Counted from the stretch's first letter, positions 1 to 11,287 are shown. The stretch is 49,787 nt of DNA from Pseudomonadota bacterium (GCA_021324075.1 JAJPJW010000173.1:1-49787); one strand, 5' to 3'. Made by a program: numbers and translations. The notes: generated by a model from the sequence alone, not told the origin.

Positions 1-284
1 CCGCCGCCCCCGCGGCCGGCGCGCCCGCCGCCAAGTCGGACAACACGGTGACCCTCAATTCCCCCATGGTGGGCACCTTCTACCGCGCGCCTTCGCCCGA
101 CGCCAAAGTTTTCGTGGAAGAGGGCGACAAGGTCACCGTGGGACAGGTCTATTGCATCGTGGAGGCGATGAAGCTCATGAACGAGGTGAAGTCCGAAGTG
201 AACGGGAAGGTCGTCAAGATCCTCGTCCAAAACGGCCAGGCCGTCGAGTTCAACCAGCCCTTGCTCGTCATTGATCCAAGCTAA
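1..284 (+). CDS. accB: Biotin carboxyl carrier protein of acetyl-CoA carboxylase (5' end missing)
   Basis: C-terminal part of the biotin carrier subunit, which shuttles carboxyl groups between AccC and the carboxyltransferase in malonyl-CoA synthesis. The reading frame is open from base 3, so the gene began upstream of the window; the GTG at 48 is only an internal codon. The first 10 or so residues are the Ala/Pro-rich linker typical of AccB. The biotinyl domain follows, with the attachment motif EAMKLMNE; the biotinylated Lys codon is at 171-173. It ends about 80 bp before accC, the usual accB-accC order. Confidence 0.95.
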   Translation, partial: AAPAAGAPAAKSDNTVTLNSPMVGTFYRAPSPDAKVFVEEGDKVTVGQVYCIVEAMKLMNEVKSEVNGKVVKILVQNGQAVEFNQPLLVIDPS

Positions 285-287
285 AGA

Positions 288-322
288 CAGTTCACAGTCG
301 ACGGTTCGCGGTCCGCGGTCAA
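288..322. repeat. Five degenerate 7-bp tandem repeats in the accB-accC gap
   Basis: Directly visible: cagttca, cagtcga, cggttcg, cggtccg, cggtcaa follow one another without gaps (consensus CRGTYSR with a changing last base). The array fills about 35 of the 81 bases between accB and accC. Heptameric arrays of this kind are known as intergenic repeats in cyanobacteria and some other bacteria, but I cannot assign this one to a family. Confidence 0.6.
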
Positions 323-365
323 GACAAGGCTGGCGGCGAACGGGTTTTCATACAAAGGAAAAAGC

Positions 366-1736
366 GTGTTCAACAAGATTCTAATCGCCAACCGCGGGGA
401 GATCGCCCTTCGTGTCATCCGGGCCTGCAAGGAATTGGGGATCAAGACCGTGGCGGTCTATTCCCAAGCCGACGCCGACTCCCTGCATGTGCACCTGGCC
501 GATGAAAGCGTCTGCATCGGCAAGGCTTTCAGCAAGGAAAGCTACCTCAACATCCCCGCCATCATCAGCGCCGCGGAAATCACCGACGCCGAGGCCATCC
601 ACCCCGGCTACGGCTTTTTGGCCGAGAACGCCCATTTCGCCGAGGTCTGCGCCAGCTGCCAGATCAAGTTCATCGGCCCCAAACCCGAGGTCATGCGCCT
701 GATGGGCGACAAAGTGGCGGCCATCCAGACGGCCAAGCGCGCGGGAGCACCCACCACCCCCGGCAGCGACGGGGCGGTCAACGACACCAAGCGCGCCCTG
801 GAAGTGGCCAAGGCCATCAAGTACCCCGTCATCATCAAGGCCTCCGCGGGCGGCGGCGGCAAGGGCATGCGGGTCGCCCATACGGATATTTCGCTCACCC
901 AGGCCTTCCAAACGGCCCGTACGGAAGCCGAGGCGGCCTTCGGAAACCCCGAGGTTTACATTGAGAAATACATCGAGGATCCCCGGCACATCGAGGTGCA
1001 GATCCTGGGCGATGAATACGGCCATGTCATGCACCTGGGCGAGCGGGATTGCACCATCCAGCGATCCCACCAGAAGCTCATTGAGGAAGCCCCCTCCTCG
1101 GTCCTGACGGCCAAGCAACGCAAAAAGGTTTGCAAGTTCGCCGTAAAACTGGCTAAGGAAGTCAAATACAGCTCGGCGGGCACCATCGAGTTCCTCATGG
1201 ACAAGCACGGCGACTTTTATTTCATGGAAATGAACACCCGCGTGCAGGTGGAGCACCCGGTCACCGAACTGACCACGGGCGTGGACATCATCAAGGAGCA
1301 GATCCGGATCGCCGCGGGCGAAAAGCTGTCCGTTTCCAAGGACCTGGAACCCCGGGGCCATGCCATCGAGTGCCGCATCAACGCCGAAAACCCGGCCGAC
1401 GGGTTCAGGCCCTCGCCGGGAACCATTACGACCTACCACGTGCCGGGCGGCCCGGGCGTGCGGGTGGATACCCACCTGTACCAGGGTTACAAGGTGCCAC
1501 CCTATTACGATTCCATGCTGGCCAAGATCATCGTGCACGCGCCCAACCGCCAGCAGGCCATCCGCCGCATGGTGCGGGCCTTGGACGAACTGGTGGTCGA
1601 GGGCGTCCATACCACGACCGACTTCCTTAAGACGATACTGGAAAGCGAATCCTTCCGCCGGGGCAACTATTCCACCCACTTCGTGGAAAAGTTCATGAAG
1701 AACAACAAGAAGGACAAGGGCGAGGAAAAAGCCTAG
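366..1736 (+). CDS. accC: Biotin carboxylase, acetyl-CoA carboxylase subunit
   Basis: ATP-dependent carboxylation of the biotin on AccB, first half-reaction of acetyl-CoA carboxylase in the cytoplasm. At 456 residues it has the normal length. It starts [20 protein letters not shown] (typical N-terminal domain), carries the glycine-rich ATP-grasp loop [11 protein letters not shown] around residues 160-170, and the catalytic stretch [14 protein letters not shown] around 286-299, followed by the C-terminal biotin carboxylase domain. The start is GTG at 366, with AAAGGA at 354-359. It lies just after accB, so the two are probably co-transcribed. Confidence 0.97.
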   Translation: MFNKILIANRGEIALRVIRACKELGIKTVAVYSQADADSLHVHLADESVCIGKAFSKESYLNIPAIISAAEITDAEAIHPGYGFLAENAHFAEVCASCQIKFIGPKPEVMRLMGDKVAAIQTAKRAGAPTTPGSDGAVNDTKRALEVAKAIKYPVIIKASAGGGGKGMRVAHTDISLTQAFQTARTEAEAAFGNPEVYIEKYIEDPRHIEVQILGDEYGHVMHLGERDCTIQRSHQKLIEEAPSSVLTAKQRKKVCKFAVKLAKEVKYSSAGTIEFLMDKHGDFYFMEMNTRVQVEHPVTELTTGVDIIKEQIRIAAGEKLSVSKDLEPRGHAIECRINAENPADGFRPSPGTITTYHVPGGPGVRVDTHLYQGYKVPPYYDSMLAKIIVHAPNRQQAIRRMVRALDELVVEGVHTTTDFLKTILESESFRRGNYSTHFVEKFMKNNKKDKGEEKA

Positions 1737-1779
1737 CCCATAGCGGCGGCCAAAAGGCAGCCGTAACTTTATTCACACC

Positions 1780-1797
1780 AACCGGCTATTACCGGTT
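1780..1797. repeat. Small inverted repeat between accC and the ComB-like gene
   Basis: AACCGG (1780-1785) and CCGGTT (1792-1797) form a 6-bp stem with a 6-base loop. No T-run follows, so it is not a convincing terminator. The same AACCGGTT half-sites recur near 9.9 kb. Confidence 0.35.
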
Positions 1798-1816
1798 CAA
1801 GAAAGCGGAGTCTAAA

Positions 1817-2875
1817 TTGAAAATTACGGTTTATTTCGATCCCAAGGATGTGAAACCGACGATCATCCAGAACGCCACCGTGGTGCTGGCGGATGTCCTG
1901 CGGGCCACCACGACCATCCCTGTTTTCCTCTACCACGGCGCGGAGGGCGTGGCGTTCTGCCCCGACCCCGGCACGGCGAAAAAGATGTTCGACAAGCAAA
2001 AGCGAGGCGAGGGCCTTTTGGCCGGCGAACGCGACTGGGAAAAAATACCCGGCTTCCACCTGGGCGGATCGCCCAATGATTCGACCCGTGACAAGGTCAA
2101 GGGCCGGGTGGTCTGCTTCAGCACCCAAACCCACCTGAAAGTCCTCAAGAACGCCAAATACGTGGTACTCGGGTCCTTCGTCAACCTGGGCGACGTCTAT
2201 GATTCCTGCCTGAGGGGCAAGCGCGACGTGGTCATCGTCTGCGCTGGCGGGCAGGAGGATTCGGCCTTCGCCGGGATGCTGGTGGACTTCCTCCAAAGCA
2301 CCTTGGGCGACACGCCCATTGTTTTGGCTGAAAGCGCCAAGGACGCCATCGCCCTGTACAAACCCTGGCAGGGCAGGATTATCGACCTTTTGCGCGAATG
2401 CCCCGAAGGAAAGGAACTGACCCAGAAGGGCTACGGCAAGGACCTGGATTTCGCCTCCAAGGTCAGCCGCATCTCAGCCGTCCCCTATTTGAAGGATGAC
2501 TTGTTCCTGCGGGAAGACCCCCCCAAACGCAAGTTCCCCGAAGAGGCCAAGAAAGTGGCCCCGCAAAAGGGCAAGTCCATCAAGGTCACCGTGCCGTTAT
2601 TCCCCAAGAACCCCGAACACCCGGTGCCGGGAATGGAAAAAGCCGGCAAGAAGGGCGCGGACAAAAAGGGCGCCGAAGGGAAGAAGCCCGAGGATAAGAA
2701 GGGCGCGGATAAGAAGCACGAAGACAAGAAGGCCGAAAAAGGCGCAGCTGTCGCCCCCAAGAAGGGCGAGGTCAAGGCCGCTCCGGCCCCCAAGGTCAAG
2801 AAGCCGCCCAAGCCCCTTTTCAGCAAGAAGACCGTGGCTTCCGCCCCGGTCAAGATGATCAAAAAAGAGAAATAA
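1817..2875 (+). CDS. Divergent ComB-family (2-phosphosulfolactate phosphatase-like) protein with Lys-rich tail
   Basis: Residues 1 to about 230 resemble the ComB family, whose founding member makes sulfolactate in coenzyme M synthesis; many bacterial homologues lack a proven role. Family signatures are VLADVLRATTTI (about 23-34), GERDW...PGF.LGGSPND (70-88) and CAGGQEDSAFAGML (142-155). The region where the family usually has a TNGT-like motif reads CFSTQTHLKVL, and the CAG...ED segment looks shortened, so activity may differ. Residues about 235-352 are a low-complexity Lys/Glu/Ala/Pro tail with KKGAD and KKGAE repeats, probably disordered. Start TTG at 1817 with GCGGAG at 1805-1810. The function is not established from sequence. 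Confidence 0.75.
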   Translation: MKITVYFDPKDVKPTIIQNATVVLADVLRATTTIPVFLYHGAEGVAFCPDPGTAKKMFDKQKRGEGLLAGERDWEKIPGFHLGGSPNDSTRDKVKGRVVCFSTQTHLKVLKNAKYVVLGSFVNLGDVYDSCLRGKRDVVIVCAGGQEDSAFAGMLVDFLQSTLGDTPIVLAESAKDAIALYKPWQGRIIDLLRECPEGKELTQKGYGKDLDFASKVSRISAVPYLKDDLFLREDPPKRKFPEEAKKVAPQKGKSIKVTVPLFPKNPEHPVPGMEKAGKKGADKKGAEGKKPEDKKGADKKHEDKKAEKGAAVAPKKGEVKAAPAPKVKKPPKPLFSKKTVASAPVKMIKKEK

Positions 2876-2914
2876 GCGGCGCCGTTCCAGCTTTTCCTTC
2901 CGGGTGGTTCTCCT

Positions 2915-3334
2915 GTGAAGACCCCTGCTAAAAACCTAGCCGTCTACCGGGCCCTGGACGCCAATTGCAACCGCGCCCGGGAAGGTTTCCGTGTGGCCGA
3001 GGATGTGGCCCGGTTCGTCTTGAACGATCCCGCGCTTTGGGGCCGGCTCAAGAGGCTCCGCCATGGGGTGACGGAAGCCGAGAAATCCCTCTTTAAATCC
3101 ATCCAAATCCGGTCCATGGCACGCGACGTGGCAAAAGATTTGGGAAAAAGTAACAAGGAAAAAGGTGAAAAAGTAAGGACCAGCCCCAAAGACCTGCTCA
3201 AAGCTAATTTAAAACGGGCCCAGGAAGCCCTCCGCTCACTGGAGGAATTCTCCAAGCTGATCAAGCATCCCGCTTCGGCCAAGTTCAAACGGTTTCGCTA
3301 CGAATGTTATCAGATCGAGGAAAAATGGCTGTAG
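2915..3334 (+). CDS. thiD2: Stand-alone ThiD2-type hydroxymethylpyrimidine phosphate kinase
   Basis: Matches the ThiD2 domain, usually found fused in front of ThiE, which phosphorylates HMP-P to HMP-PP in thiamine synthesis. Recognisable features are DANCNRAREGFRVAEDVARF near residue 15, the LKRLRHG segment, ARDVAKDLG near 68-76, and ANLKRAQEALRSLEEFSK near 97-114. There is no ThiE domain: the protein stops at 139 residues. The start is GTG at 2915. thiC, which makes HMP-P, follows about 200 bp downstream, which supports the assignment. The protein is short, but its whole length aligns with the domain pattern as I know it. Confidence 0.82.
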   Translation: MKTPAKNLAVYRALDANCNRAREGFRVAEDVARFVLNDPALWGRLKRLRHGVTEAEKSLFKSIQIRSMARDVAKDLGKSNKEKGEKVRTSPKDLLKANLKRAQEALRSLEEFSKLIKHPASAKFKRFRYECYQIEEKWL

Positions 3335-3351
3335 ACCCACCGTTGATTGCG

Positions 3352-3380
3352 TTGCAATCCCCGGTTGGGCTGGCTATGCT
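3352..3380 (+). promoter_or_regulatory. Probable sigma-70 promoter of thiC
   Basis: TTGCAA (3352-3357), 17-bp spacer, TATGCT (3375-3380). Transcription would begin near 3387 and include the hairpin leader before thiC, so thiC can be made independently of thiD2. Confidence 0.55.
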
Positions 3381-3398
3381 GGTTTTTAACATCCACTT

Positions 3399-3503
3399 AC
3401 ACAATTCGTCCTTATAAAAGGGGCCCAATGCCCCGAAAGGAGAATTGTGTCACCCTCATTGCCTTCATCGAGCGGGGCTCGATTTTTCGAAGGGGGAATG
3501 AGG
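3399..3503 (+). ncRNA. Structured thiC leader: two consecutive long hairpins of similar design
   Basis: Hairpin 1 (3399-3450): ACACAATTC pairs with GAATTGTGT (9 bp), TCCTT (3409-3413) with AAGGA (3437-3441), and GGGGC (3420-3424) with GCCCC (3430-3434). Hairpin 2 (3454-3503): CCTCATT pairs with AATGAGG (7 bp), CCTTC (3462-3466) with GAAGG (3489-3493), and ATCGAGC (3467-3473) with GCTCGAT (3477-3483), followed by TTTT. In both, the 3' arm has an SD-like AAGGAG/AAGGGGG paired to CCTT. No TPP-riboswitch consensus (CUGAGA, ACCUGAU) is present. A 19-codon frame starts with GTG at 3447 after AAGGAG (3437-3442) and ends TAA at 3504-3506; it may be a leader peptide. The pairings are visible; the function is inferred. 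Confidence 0.5.
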
Positions 3504-3524
3504 TAACTTATTAAAGGGCCATAA

Positions 3525-5387
<1,863 letters not shown>

Positions 5388-5403
5388 TTCCAGCCAGCCG
5401 ACC

Positions 5404-8400
5404 TTAGTGCCGGACAATCAGCTTCAAAACCTGCCGGCCCCTATTTCTTCCGGCGTCATCCTTCAGATCCACCACCGCCAGGTAAAGGCCGCTGGCCAAG
5501 CCTGAGGCGTCCCAGGCGGCGGTGCCCGTTCCCGGTGCGCTTTGGAGCTTGGTCACCCATTCCCCCGCCACGTCGTAAATCCTCAAGTCCAAAACCATGT
5601 CGCTTGAGGGGGCCAGGAAATGGGCTACCTGCGACTGAGGTGTCAGCACATTGGGCTCGGCGACAACCAAGCCGCCACCCGGATGGTCCATGACCGAGAT
5701 GGTCTTGACGATCACGGTCTGCTGGCCGTTGCCGTAGGAAGCCCTGAATTCCATGTAATAAATGCCGTTGGAAACGACCTCCCCATTGTCCGTGCGGCCG
5801 TCCCATTGGCAAATCGGGGAGCCCGAGTTGTCCGATATGGTGACAATACTCGGCGAGGAACCGGATGAATCGGGCGCAATCACGTTGCTGGAAAGGGCCA
5901 CGTTGTTGATCAGGTTGCTGTTGGGGTCGTCCATATAGGTATAAAGCTGACGGATGACCTCTCCGGCCTCGTTGTAGATCTTGATGGTGACCTTCGCCAG
6001 GATTCGGCTGACCACGGCCTGCTGGGTGATGCTGGTGATGACCCCGCTGGGATCGACGTTGTCCACCTTGATGTAATAGGCGCCGTTGGAAACCGGGTTG
6101 CCCTGGCTATTACTGCCGTCCCAGACCCCGATGGGGATGTTGCCGTAATAGACGGTCACTGCGTTATTGGCCCCGTTCAGGCTCGAGATGGTGTTGCTGC
6201 CTTCCAAAGCGATGCTGTTGACCGGCTGGGAGAACTGGGTGATGGTAATGACTTTCACGAGTTCGCCCGCCTCGTTGTAAACCCCGACCTTCACCGTGTA
6301 ATTACCCGCCACTACCACATCCGCCAATGCCGACACCGGACCGCCGCCCGACCACGTTACTTGGGCCTTGTTTTCCAACAGGGTCCCGGCGGTGAGGAAG
6401 CCGTTGACTTGCGCCTGGTAGTAAAGGTTGTAGGTCCCCACGCCCAGGGAAGGGAAGCTCCAGGTCAGGAGGGAGCCCGTTTGGCTGGTAACCGCCCCGG
6501 CTGGTGTCGTTCCAAACCCAGTGAAAGTTATGTTGACCGGCAGGGTGTCATCCACGACCACGTTAAAGGCCGTGCTCCCGGTGACCGTCAAGGGAATATC
6601 GTAAGTGAGGGTATCCCCGCTGGAAGCAGTGCTCCGATTGACCGTTTTGCCGATCTGGATGCCGGGAGTCGGGGTAGGCGTGTTGGTGGGTGTGAAGGTG
6701 GCGGTGGAGGTCGGGGTATTGGTGTCTGTCAGGGTGGGAGTGAAAGTGGCAGTGCTGGTCGGCGTGTTGGTCGGGGTATTGGTAAATGTAAATGTTGGCG
6801 TATTGGTGGGTGTTGCCGTAAAGCTGTTAGTGGGGGTTGGAGTGGCCGTATGAGTCGGCGTATCGGTGGGCGTAAAGCTATTGGTGGGGGTATCGGTCGG
6901 GGTAAGGGTGGGGGTCGGCGTCGCCGAAACAGTGTTGGTGGGTGTGTCGGTGGGAGTATAGGTGTCGGTCACGGTAGGGGTATTTGTCGGCGTGGAAGTG
7001 TCAGTGACTGTTGGGGTGTTGGTCGGCGTACTGGTCGGGGTGTTGGTGGGCGTGGGCGTGGCCGATATGGTGTTGGTCGGCGTGTCAGTCGGAGTATTGG
7101 TAAAGGTGTTGGTGGGCGTATCGGTTGGCGTAAAGGTATCGGTCACCGTGGGGGTGTTGGTGGGGGTATTCGTCGGGGTAATGGTGGGCGTATTAGTGGG
7201 GGTGGCCGTAGGGGTGAAGGTTGCGGTGTTGGTCGGGGTATTGGTAGGGGTGTAGGTGAATTGGGGAGTGTCGGTGGGAGTGTTGGTCGGAGTGTTAGTG
7301 GGCGTGTTCGTCGGGGTGTTGGTTGGGGTATTGGTGGGGGTATAGGTCGGGGTGTTGGTGGCCGTATTGGTGGGTGTATTCGTCGGCGTATTCGTGGGGG
7401 TGTTGGTGTCGGTGTTCGTGGGAGTGAAAGTCGGCGTTCTTGTCGGCGTATTGGTGGGTGTGAAGGTGGGCGTAAGGGTAGGGGTGTTTGTCGGCGTATT
7501 CGTGGGAGTGGGGGTAAAGGTGCAGGTGGCCACGCTTAAGGTAACCGAGTTGGAAAGGATTGCGCTGACCCCCGCCGCCTGGATAGAGGAAAGGTTGGTA
7601 ATCGCCCCAGTGGAGGAACAATTGACCGATCCCCACCAGGTAATGGCGCCGGTAGGGCCATTGAGGATCGTTCCCGGCATGGTCCAGCTCAAGGGAGGGC
7701 CTTGGGAAAAGACCACGCTGGGTGCCCCGGAATTGGTGGAGTTGTTGCCGACATAGACAACCCCGGCAGGCAGGGTGTCCCAAACAGCGGTGTTGATGGC
7801 GGGATCGGGGCCGAAAAGCTTCAAGTTCGAATAATAGTCGACATTGGCCGACCCGTCGGCCTGCCAGCCGACCTGGTATTGGCCGCCGTTGCGGGGCGTA
7901 CAGGGCAGGGGCGCGTTATCGTTGTAGCAGAAGGCCCAGGCGGCGGGTTCGGCGGAGCTGGTGGGCCAGACCTTGCCGCAAATGGTCAGGATGCCGCCCG
8001 CATAGCTGACCTGGGCCTTGAGGGTGTACCAGACCCCGGCGGTGATGGTCGTTCCAATGGCGGGATCGAGCAGGGTGACCGGGTTGGTGACGGTAGAGGC
8101 GGCGGAATTGTTTTTTTGGAGGAAAAAGTTGCCAGGATAGTTGTCGAGCGAAATGCCGATCATATAAGCGTCACCCACGTTGGGCGCGGCGGTATTGTCG
8201 GCGATGATCAAGTGGGCATCGGCACCCTCGGGATCGCCCACCGGGATATAGGCGTTCCCTTCCACCGTATAGGTGGCACAAAGGCTCACCGGCGGGGAAT
8301 TCCGCAGGAGAGAGCCGAAGGTATTGCAAGTTACGCCCTGGGCCATGCCCAGGCAGGCGGTAGCAACGATGTAATGGTTGTTTTGGGGGTCAACGGCGGT

Positions 8401-9675
8401 GATGAAGGAAACGCCGGTTGAGGCGGTATAGGGAGTGCCATCGTAGCCTTGGATGGCGTTGCCGATCGTGCCCGCCGTGTCGTTATCATAGGAATCGAAG
8501 AACTGCAGGCTCTGGCCGCCGTGGGAATAGGAAAGGGTGTAGGTGACGTTCTGCCCCGGCAGGAGCGAAGTGGAAGACTCACTCTTGGTTATCTGAAAAC
8601 CAGGCCCCACCGTGACCGAGGCAGTGTTGCTGGTGGCGGATGGTATTTGAGTGGAAGAAAGGGCTGCGGTATTGGAGATGACCGTGCCGGATGCCGGTGC
8701 CGAAGCGCCGGAATTGACCCGCGCCAGCATCCATACTTCCCCAGAGATTTGCGTGGTGGCCGCACCGAGGGACCAAGTGACCGGTGTTCCCGCAGCAGCG
8801 CCCGGGGAGGCACCGGTCTCGATGCCCGGCGGACCGGTGGAGACCAGGGTGGTATAAGGAGGGACCGCGTCCGCTATGGCGAAGGTATCCGTGTTCACGA
8901 AACTATAATCGATCCGAAAAAGCACCAGGTCGCCGGGGTTGATGGTGGTTCCGCTCATTTCGGCGCTTTTGACGGCGGAGATGCCGGGAGGGGGAAGGGG
9001 AATAGTAATGGGCACCGAGGCCAGGTTGGAAAGGGAGCCGCTGCACCGGAGGTTCGTATAGCCCCCGGCCGCCACCACCACGTTATAAGTGCCGCCAACC
9101 TGGACGTTGTTGGGGACCGTCACCACCCAGGTCACCGAATGACCGAGGGTACAGGGCGAAGTGGTGCTATTGGTGGCCTCATCATTCATGTAGTGCCCGA
9201 TATCGCAGCCGCTCGCGGCCCCACAGGGATTGGTGTCGTTCTGGTTTTGCCCGTTCAAATCCACCAGGAAGATCTGTCCGGAAGTGGGACAGGCCTGGAT
9301 GGTGGCGGCATTGCTGTTCAGGGAAACGGTGAATTCGGTGCCGTTTCCGCCGGTGACCTGGCTGCAATAATTGGCAACGACGGTCAGGGCCGAGCCGGGG
9401 GCCGGATTGGCCGGAGAAACAGTGATGCATAGATCAGGGACGTTGCTGGTGTTGGTGACACAGGCCGATTGGGCCAGGAGGACAGAGGGGGGAAGGAACA
9501 AGAAAAGAAGAAACCAGCCAGCCTGGTTTCGAATGGATCGAGAAAACGTCGAATCGTTTTCTTTAGAATGCAAAAAGAAACAAACAGAGCTGGTTTTTCT
9601 TCCCCAAAGGCTGAACCAAAGGCGGAGAAAAGCTTCCACCTTTGGAAAAGTGAAGTTGTCAGACTTCTTTTCCAA
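5404..9675 (-). CDS. Large secreted protein with DUF11-like domains, Thr/Pro repeat linker and FlgD-like Ig domains
   Basis: A 1423-residue exported protein of unknown role. Order: a 50-residue polar N-terminus; hydrophobic signal segment about 51-70 ending LLAQSA; a region with many Cys; DUF11-like beta domain about 235-350; a beta-rich, lectin-like stretch about 365-600; a second DUF11-like part to about 715; a TPTNTPT linker about 719-1004; a third DUF11-like domain; then three FlgD-type Ig repeats with [10 protein letters not shown]...WDG...VSNGAYY patterns, ending in a C-terminal domain with IYDVAGEWV and [12 protein letters not shown]. Its end is 17 bp from the thiC stop (convergent). 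The start is uncertain: TTG at 9675, GTG at 9639 or TTG at 9573, none with a good ribosome site. The last gives the most normal signal peptide. Confidence 0.85.
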   Translation of the reverse strand: MEKKSDNFTFPKVEAFLRLWFSLWGRKTSSVCFFLHSKENDSTFSRSIRNQAGWFLLFLFLPPSVLLAQSACVTNTSNVPDLCITVSPANPAPGSALTVVANYCSQVTGGNGTEFTVSLNSNAATIQACPTSGQIFLVDLNGQNQNDTNPCGAASGCDIGHYMNDEATNSTTSPCTLGHSVTWVVTVPNNVQVGGTYNVVVAAGGYTNLRCSGSLSNLASVPITIPLPPPGISAVKSAEMSGTTINPGDLVLFRIDYSFVNTDTFAIADAVPPYTTLVSTGPPGIETGASPGAAAGTPVTWSLGAATTQISGEVWMLARVNSGASAPASGTVISNTAALSSTQIPSATSNTASVTVGPGFQITKSESSTSLLPGQNVTYTLSYSHGGQSLQFFDSYDNDTAGTIGNAIQGYDGTPYTASTGVSFITAVDPQNNHYIVATACLGMAQGVTCNTFGSLLRNSPPVSLCATYTVEGNAYIPVGDPEGADAHLIIADNTAAPNVGDAYMIGISLDNYPGNFFLQKNNSAASTVTNPVTLLDPAIGTTITAGVWYTLKAQVSYAGGILTICGKVWPTSSAEPAAWAFCYNDNAPLPCTPRNGGQYQVGWQADGSANVDYYSNLKLFGPDPAINTAVWDTLPAGVVYVGNNSTNSGAPSVVFSQGPPLSWTMPGTILNGPTGAITWWGSVNCSSTGAITNLSSIQAAGVSAILSNSVTLSVATCTFTPTPTNTPTNTPTLTPTFTPTNTPTRTPTFTPTNTDTNTPTNTPTNTPTNTATNTPTYTPTNTPTNTPTNTPTNTPTNTPTDTPQFTYTPTNTPTNTATFTPTATPTNTPTITPTNTPTNTPTVTDTFTPTDTPTNTFTNTPTDTPTNTISATPTPTNTPTSTPTNTPTVTDTSTPTNTPTVTDTYTPTDTPTNTVSATPTPTLTPTDTPTNSFTPTDTPTHTATPTPTNSFTATPTNTPTFTFTNTPTNTPTSTATFTPTLTDTNTPTSTATFTPTNTPTPTPGIQIGKTVNRSTASSGDTLTYDIPLTVTGSTAFNVVVDDTLPVNITFTGFGTTPAGAVTSQTGSLLTWSFPSLGVGTYNLYYQAQVNGFLTAGTLLENKAQVTWSGGGPVSALADVVVAGNYTVKVGVYNEAGELVKVITITQFSQPVNSIALEGSNTISSLNGANNAVTVYYGNIPIGVWDGSNSQGNPVSNGAYYIKVDNVDPSGVITSITQQAVVSRILAKVTIKIYNEAGEVIRQLYTYMDDPNSNLINNVALSSNVIAPDSSGSSPSIVTISDNSGSPICQWDGRTDNGEVVSNGIYYMEFRASYGNGQQTVIVKTISVMDHPGGGLVVAEPNVLTPQSQVAHFLAPSSDMVLDLRIYDVAGEWVTKLQSAPGTGTAAWDASGLASGLYLAVVDLKDDAGRNRGRQVLKLIVRH
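6664..7520. repeat. Low-complexity repeat coding the TPTNTPT linker
   Basis: About 860 bp of imperfect 6- and 12-bp tandem units (plus-strand GTNGGNGTN patterns) inside the surface-protein gene. On the minus strand these encode Thr-Pro-Thr-Asn-Thr-Pro with occasional Phe, Asp, Val, Leu, Tyr or Ser. Codons vary from unit to unit, so the protein pattern is kept while the DNA is diversified. The region is prone to slippage and to assembly collapse. Confidence 0.9.
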
Positions 9676-9807
9676 GAGACCTATTTCCCGACCGGGGGGC
9701 AGCCCGATCTGAACTTTGAAATCCTAATTTTCCCTTTGTTTTCCATTAAAATCGTTTTATTGGAAAAGGTGACTGGAAGTTCCGGAAAGTTTCATTATTA
9801 AAATAAT

Positions 9808-9926
9808 CCGGTTATGACCGGTGGCTCAATGGAAAATGACCTAAAAACCTGTCCCCCGTTTTACGTCCCGGGTTGAACTTTAAATGTAAACCGGTTCAAT
9901 AGATGAACCCGTTTTTGGAACCGGTT
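9808..9926. promoter_or_regulatory. Three ACCGGT-type inverted repeats in a divergent intergenic region
   Basis: CCGGT (9808-9812) and ACCGG (9817-9821) form one hairpin or dyad. The perfect palindrome AACCGGTT occurs at 9889-9896 and again at 9919-9926, starts exactly 30 bp apart. GGTTCA/TGAACC (9893-9898 and 9904-9909) makes another small hairpin followed by CGTTTTT. The 288-bp gap 9676-9963 lies between the minus-strand surface protein and the plus-strand hydrolase, so these could be operators; this is inference. Confidence 0.35.
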
Positions 9927-9963
9927 TTGAGGCGGCTTATTCGTCGAAAATTGAAAAACGGTT

Positions 9964-10830
9964 TTGCCGCTTTATTTCAAAGGAATGGGTAAGACCAGCG
10001 GGCTTTGGTCTGTGAAAGCGGACTTCGCTGATGATGAAGGGTGTTCTCGGTTTATTATTCCGATGAATCCCTCGTATGTTTCCCAGGGCCGTAAGACCGC
10101 CTGTTTTTTCATTCCGTTATTTGTCCGGGCAGAAAATCCCTGCTTTTTAAAATCATTTGGGCAGGAGACTGCGACGAAATCTTCATTGTTCTTTATCCCG
10201 GGTTTAGGAGCCGATAGGCGCCTTTTTCTTCATCAGCAAAAAGCCTTTCAAAATTCGTTTTTTCCATCCTGGCTTCCGCCGAACAAAGATGAATCTTTGG
10301 CGAATTATGCAGAACGCTGGGTGAGACAACTAAAGTTGAAACGGGGCTGCTCTTTAGTGGGTGTTTCTTTTGGGGGAATGGTGATCCAGGAAATGGCCCG
10401 TTGGGTTGAGCCCAAGTGCGTTGTTTTAATCAGCAGCTGTCGGACCCCGGCGAGTATTCCCCTTTATTTGAGGATGGCCGGAACATTTCCAACATGGTCC
10501 CATCTTTCCAAGGGCCTTTGCAGAGTGCTTCCGAAATCCAGCGGCCGCTTTTTGGGGGCCGAGACCCCGGACCAGCGCGATCTGCTTATTAGGATGTTCC
10601 TAGAAACACCCGATGAATTCGCCGAATGGACGGTGAAGGCTATTCGCCATTGGAAAGGATGCGAAATGAAAAGCGTGAAAATCCAACATATTCACGGGGA
10701 AAAAGACCATTTAATCCCTGTCGGTCGGGTTCAACCGGACAAAGTTATTCCAGGAGGCGGACATCTCATCAATTTAACCCATTCTGAAGAAGTTAATGGG
10801 TTCATTCGGAAATGCCTTCAGAATCCCTAA
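9964..10830 (+). CDS. Alpha/beta-fold hydrolase, substrate unknown
   Basis: The catalytic triad of the alpha/beta hydrolase fold is visible: nucleophile elbow GVSFGGM around residues 133-139, Asp in IHGEKDHLIP around 242, and His in GGGHLIN near 263-265. The oxyanion-region motif FIPGLGADRRLF precedes them. The enzyme core begins near residue 70, so the first 60 or so residues (TTG start at 9964) are poorly supported; a later start, such as ATG at 10063, is possible. It could be an esterase, lipase or C-C hydrolase. There is no signal peptide that I can defend. It stands alone between the surface protein (divergent) and the ferredoxin (convergent). Confidence 0.72.
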   Translation: MPLYFKGMGKTSGLWSVKADFADDEGCSRFIIPMNPSYVSQGRKTACFFIPLFVRAENPCFLKSFGQETATKSSLFFIPGLGADRRLFLHQQKAFQNSFFPSWLPPNKDESLANYAERWVRQLKLKRGCSLVGVSFGGMVIQEMARWVEPKCVVLISSCRTPASIPLYLRMAGTFPTWSHLSKGLCRVLPKSSGRFLGAETPDQRDLLIRMFLETPDEFAEWTVKAIRHWKGCEMKSVKIQHIHGEKDHLIPVGRVQPDKVIPGGGHLINLTHSEEVNGFIRKCLQNP

Positions 10831-10913
10831 GAAATTTAAATATAGTTTCCGGCGAATCAAGGCCGTCCATAAATGGGATTCAAAAGATAAAGATTTTTGA
10901 AAAGTCCAGACCC

Positions 10914-10955
10914 CAAAATAAAAAAAGGCCGTTTCCCATAAGGGAAACGGCCTTT
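10914..10955 (-). terminator. Intrinsic terminator of the ferredoxin gene
   Basis: Perfect 14-bp stem (10924-10937 with 10942-10955), loop ATAA. On the minus strand it is followed by a T-rich run (complement of the A-run at 10914-10926). It lies 14 bp beyond the ferredoxin stop codon. Confidence 0.9.
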
Positions 10956-10969
10956 AAGCTTCTCGCTTC

Positions 10970-11287
10970 TTAGTTGACGAGCTTGTTCACATCCGGGCGC
11001 TTCGGGGGATCGTTGGCTGGGCGGGTAGCCACGGGCGCATTGTTCTTGAACGAAGGGGCCAATTCGGCGTTGATCTTGCCGTATTCGGGATCCTTGTCCA
11101 CGCCTTCGACGATCGCGCCGATGGGGCAGGCCGAATAGCAGCTGGTGCACTCGGTACATTCCTCGGGGTCGATGATCATGAAAGCTTGATTCTTGTACTG
11201 CCCGGGGTGAATGCAATTCACGGGGCACACATCCACGCATTGGGCGTAAACTTCACCCAGGCACTTCTCGGTAATGACGTACGGCAT
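10970..11287 (-). CDS. Ferredoxin of the 7Fe/8Fe type
   Basis: Small iron-sulphur electron carrier of 105 residues. The N-terminal cluster site has Cys at 9, 17, 21 and 25 (C-X7-C-X3-C-X3-CP spacing), as in Azotobacter-type seven-iron ferredoxins; the second is CTECTSCYSACP near residues 44-55. The C-terminus is a charged, Pro-rich tail of about 35 residues. The start ATG is preceded by a strong AAGGAGG ribosome site (plus-strand 11294-11300). It has its own terminator, so it is a single-gene unit; the electron partner is unknown. Whether the first cluster is 3Fe or 4Fe cannot be decided by eye. Confidence 0.92.
   Translation of the reverse strand: MPYVITEKCLGEVYAQCVDVCPVNCIHPGQYKNQAFMIIDPEECTECTSCYSACPIGAIVEGVDKDPEYGKINAELAPSFKNNAPVATRPANDPPKRPDVNKLVN

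Noticed and set aside
381-1679. 432-codon open frame antisense to accC
   Set aside because: Entirely inside accC, His/Gly/Val-rich as expected of an antisense shadow.
6664-7520. CRISPR array
   Set aside because: The repeat units are short, imperfect, in frame and without spacers; they code the Thr/Pro linker.
6361-7539. 392-codon Gly/Arg/Val-rich frame on the plus strand
   Set aside because: Complement of the TPTNTPT repeat; composition follows from the repeat and does not look like a protein.
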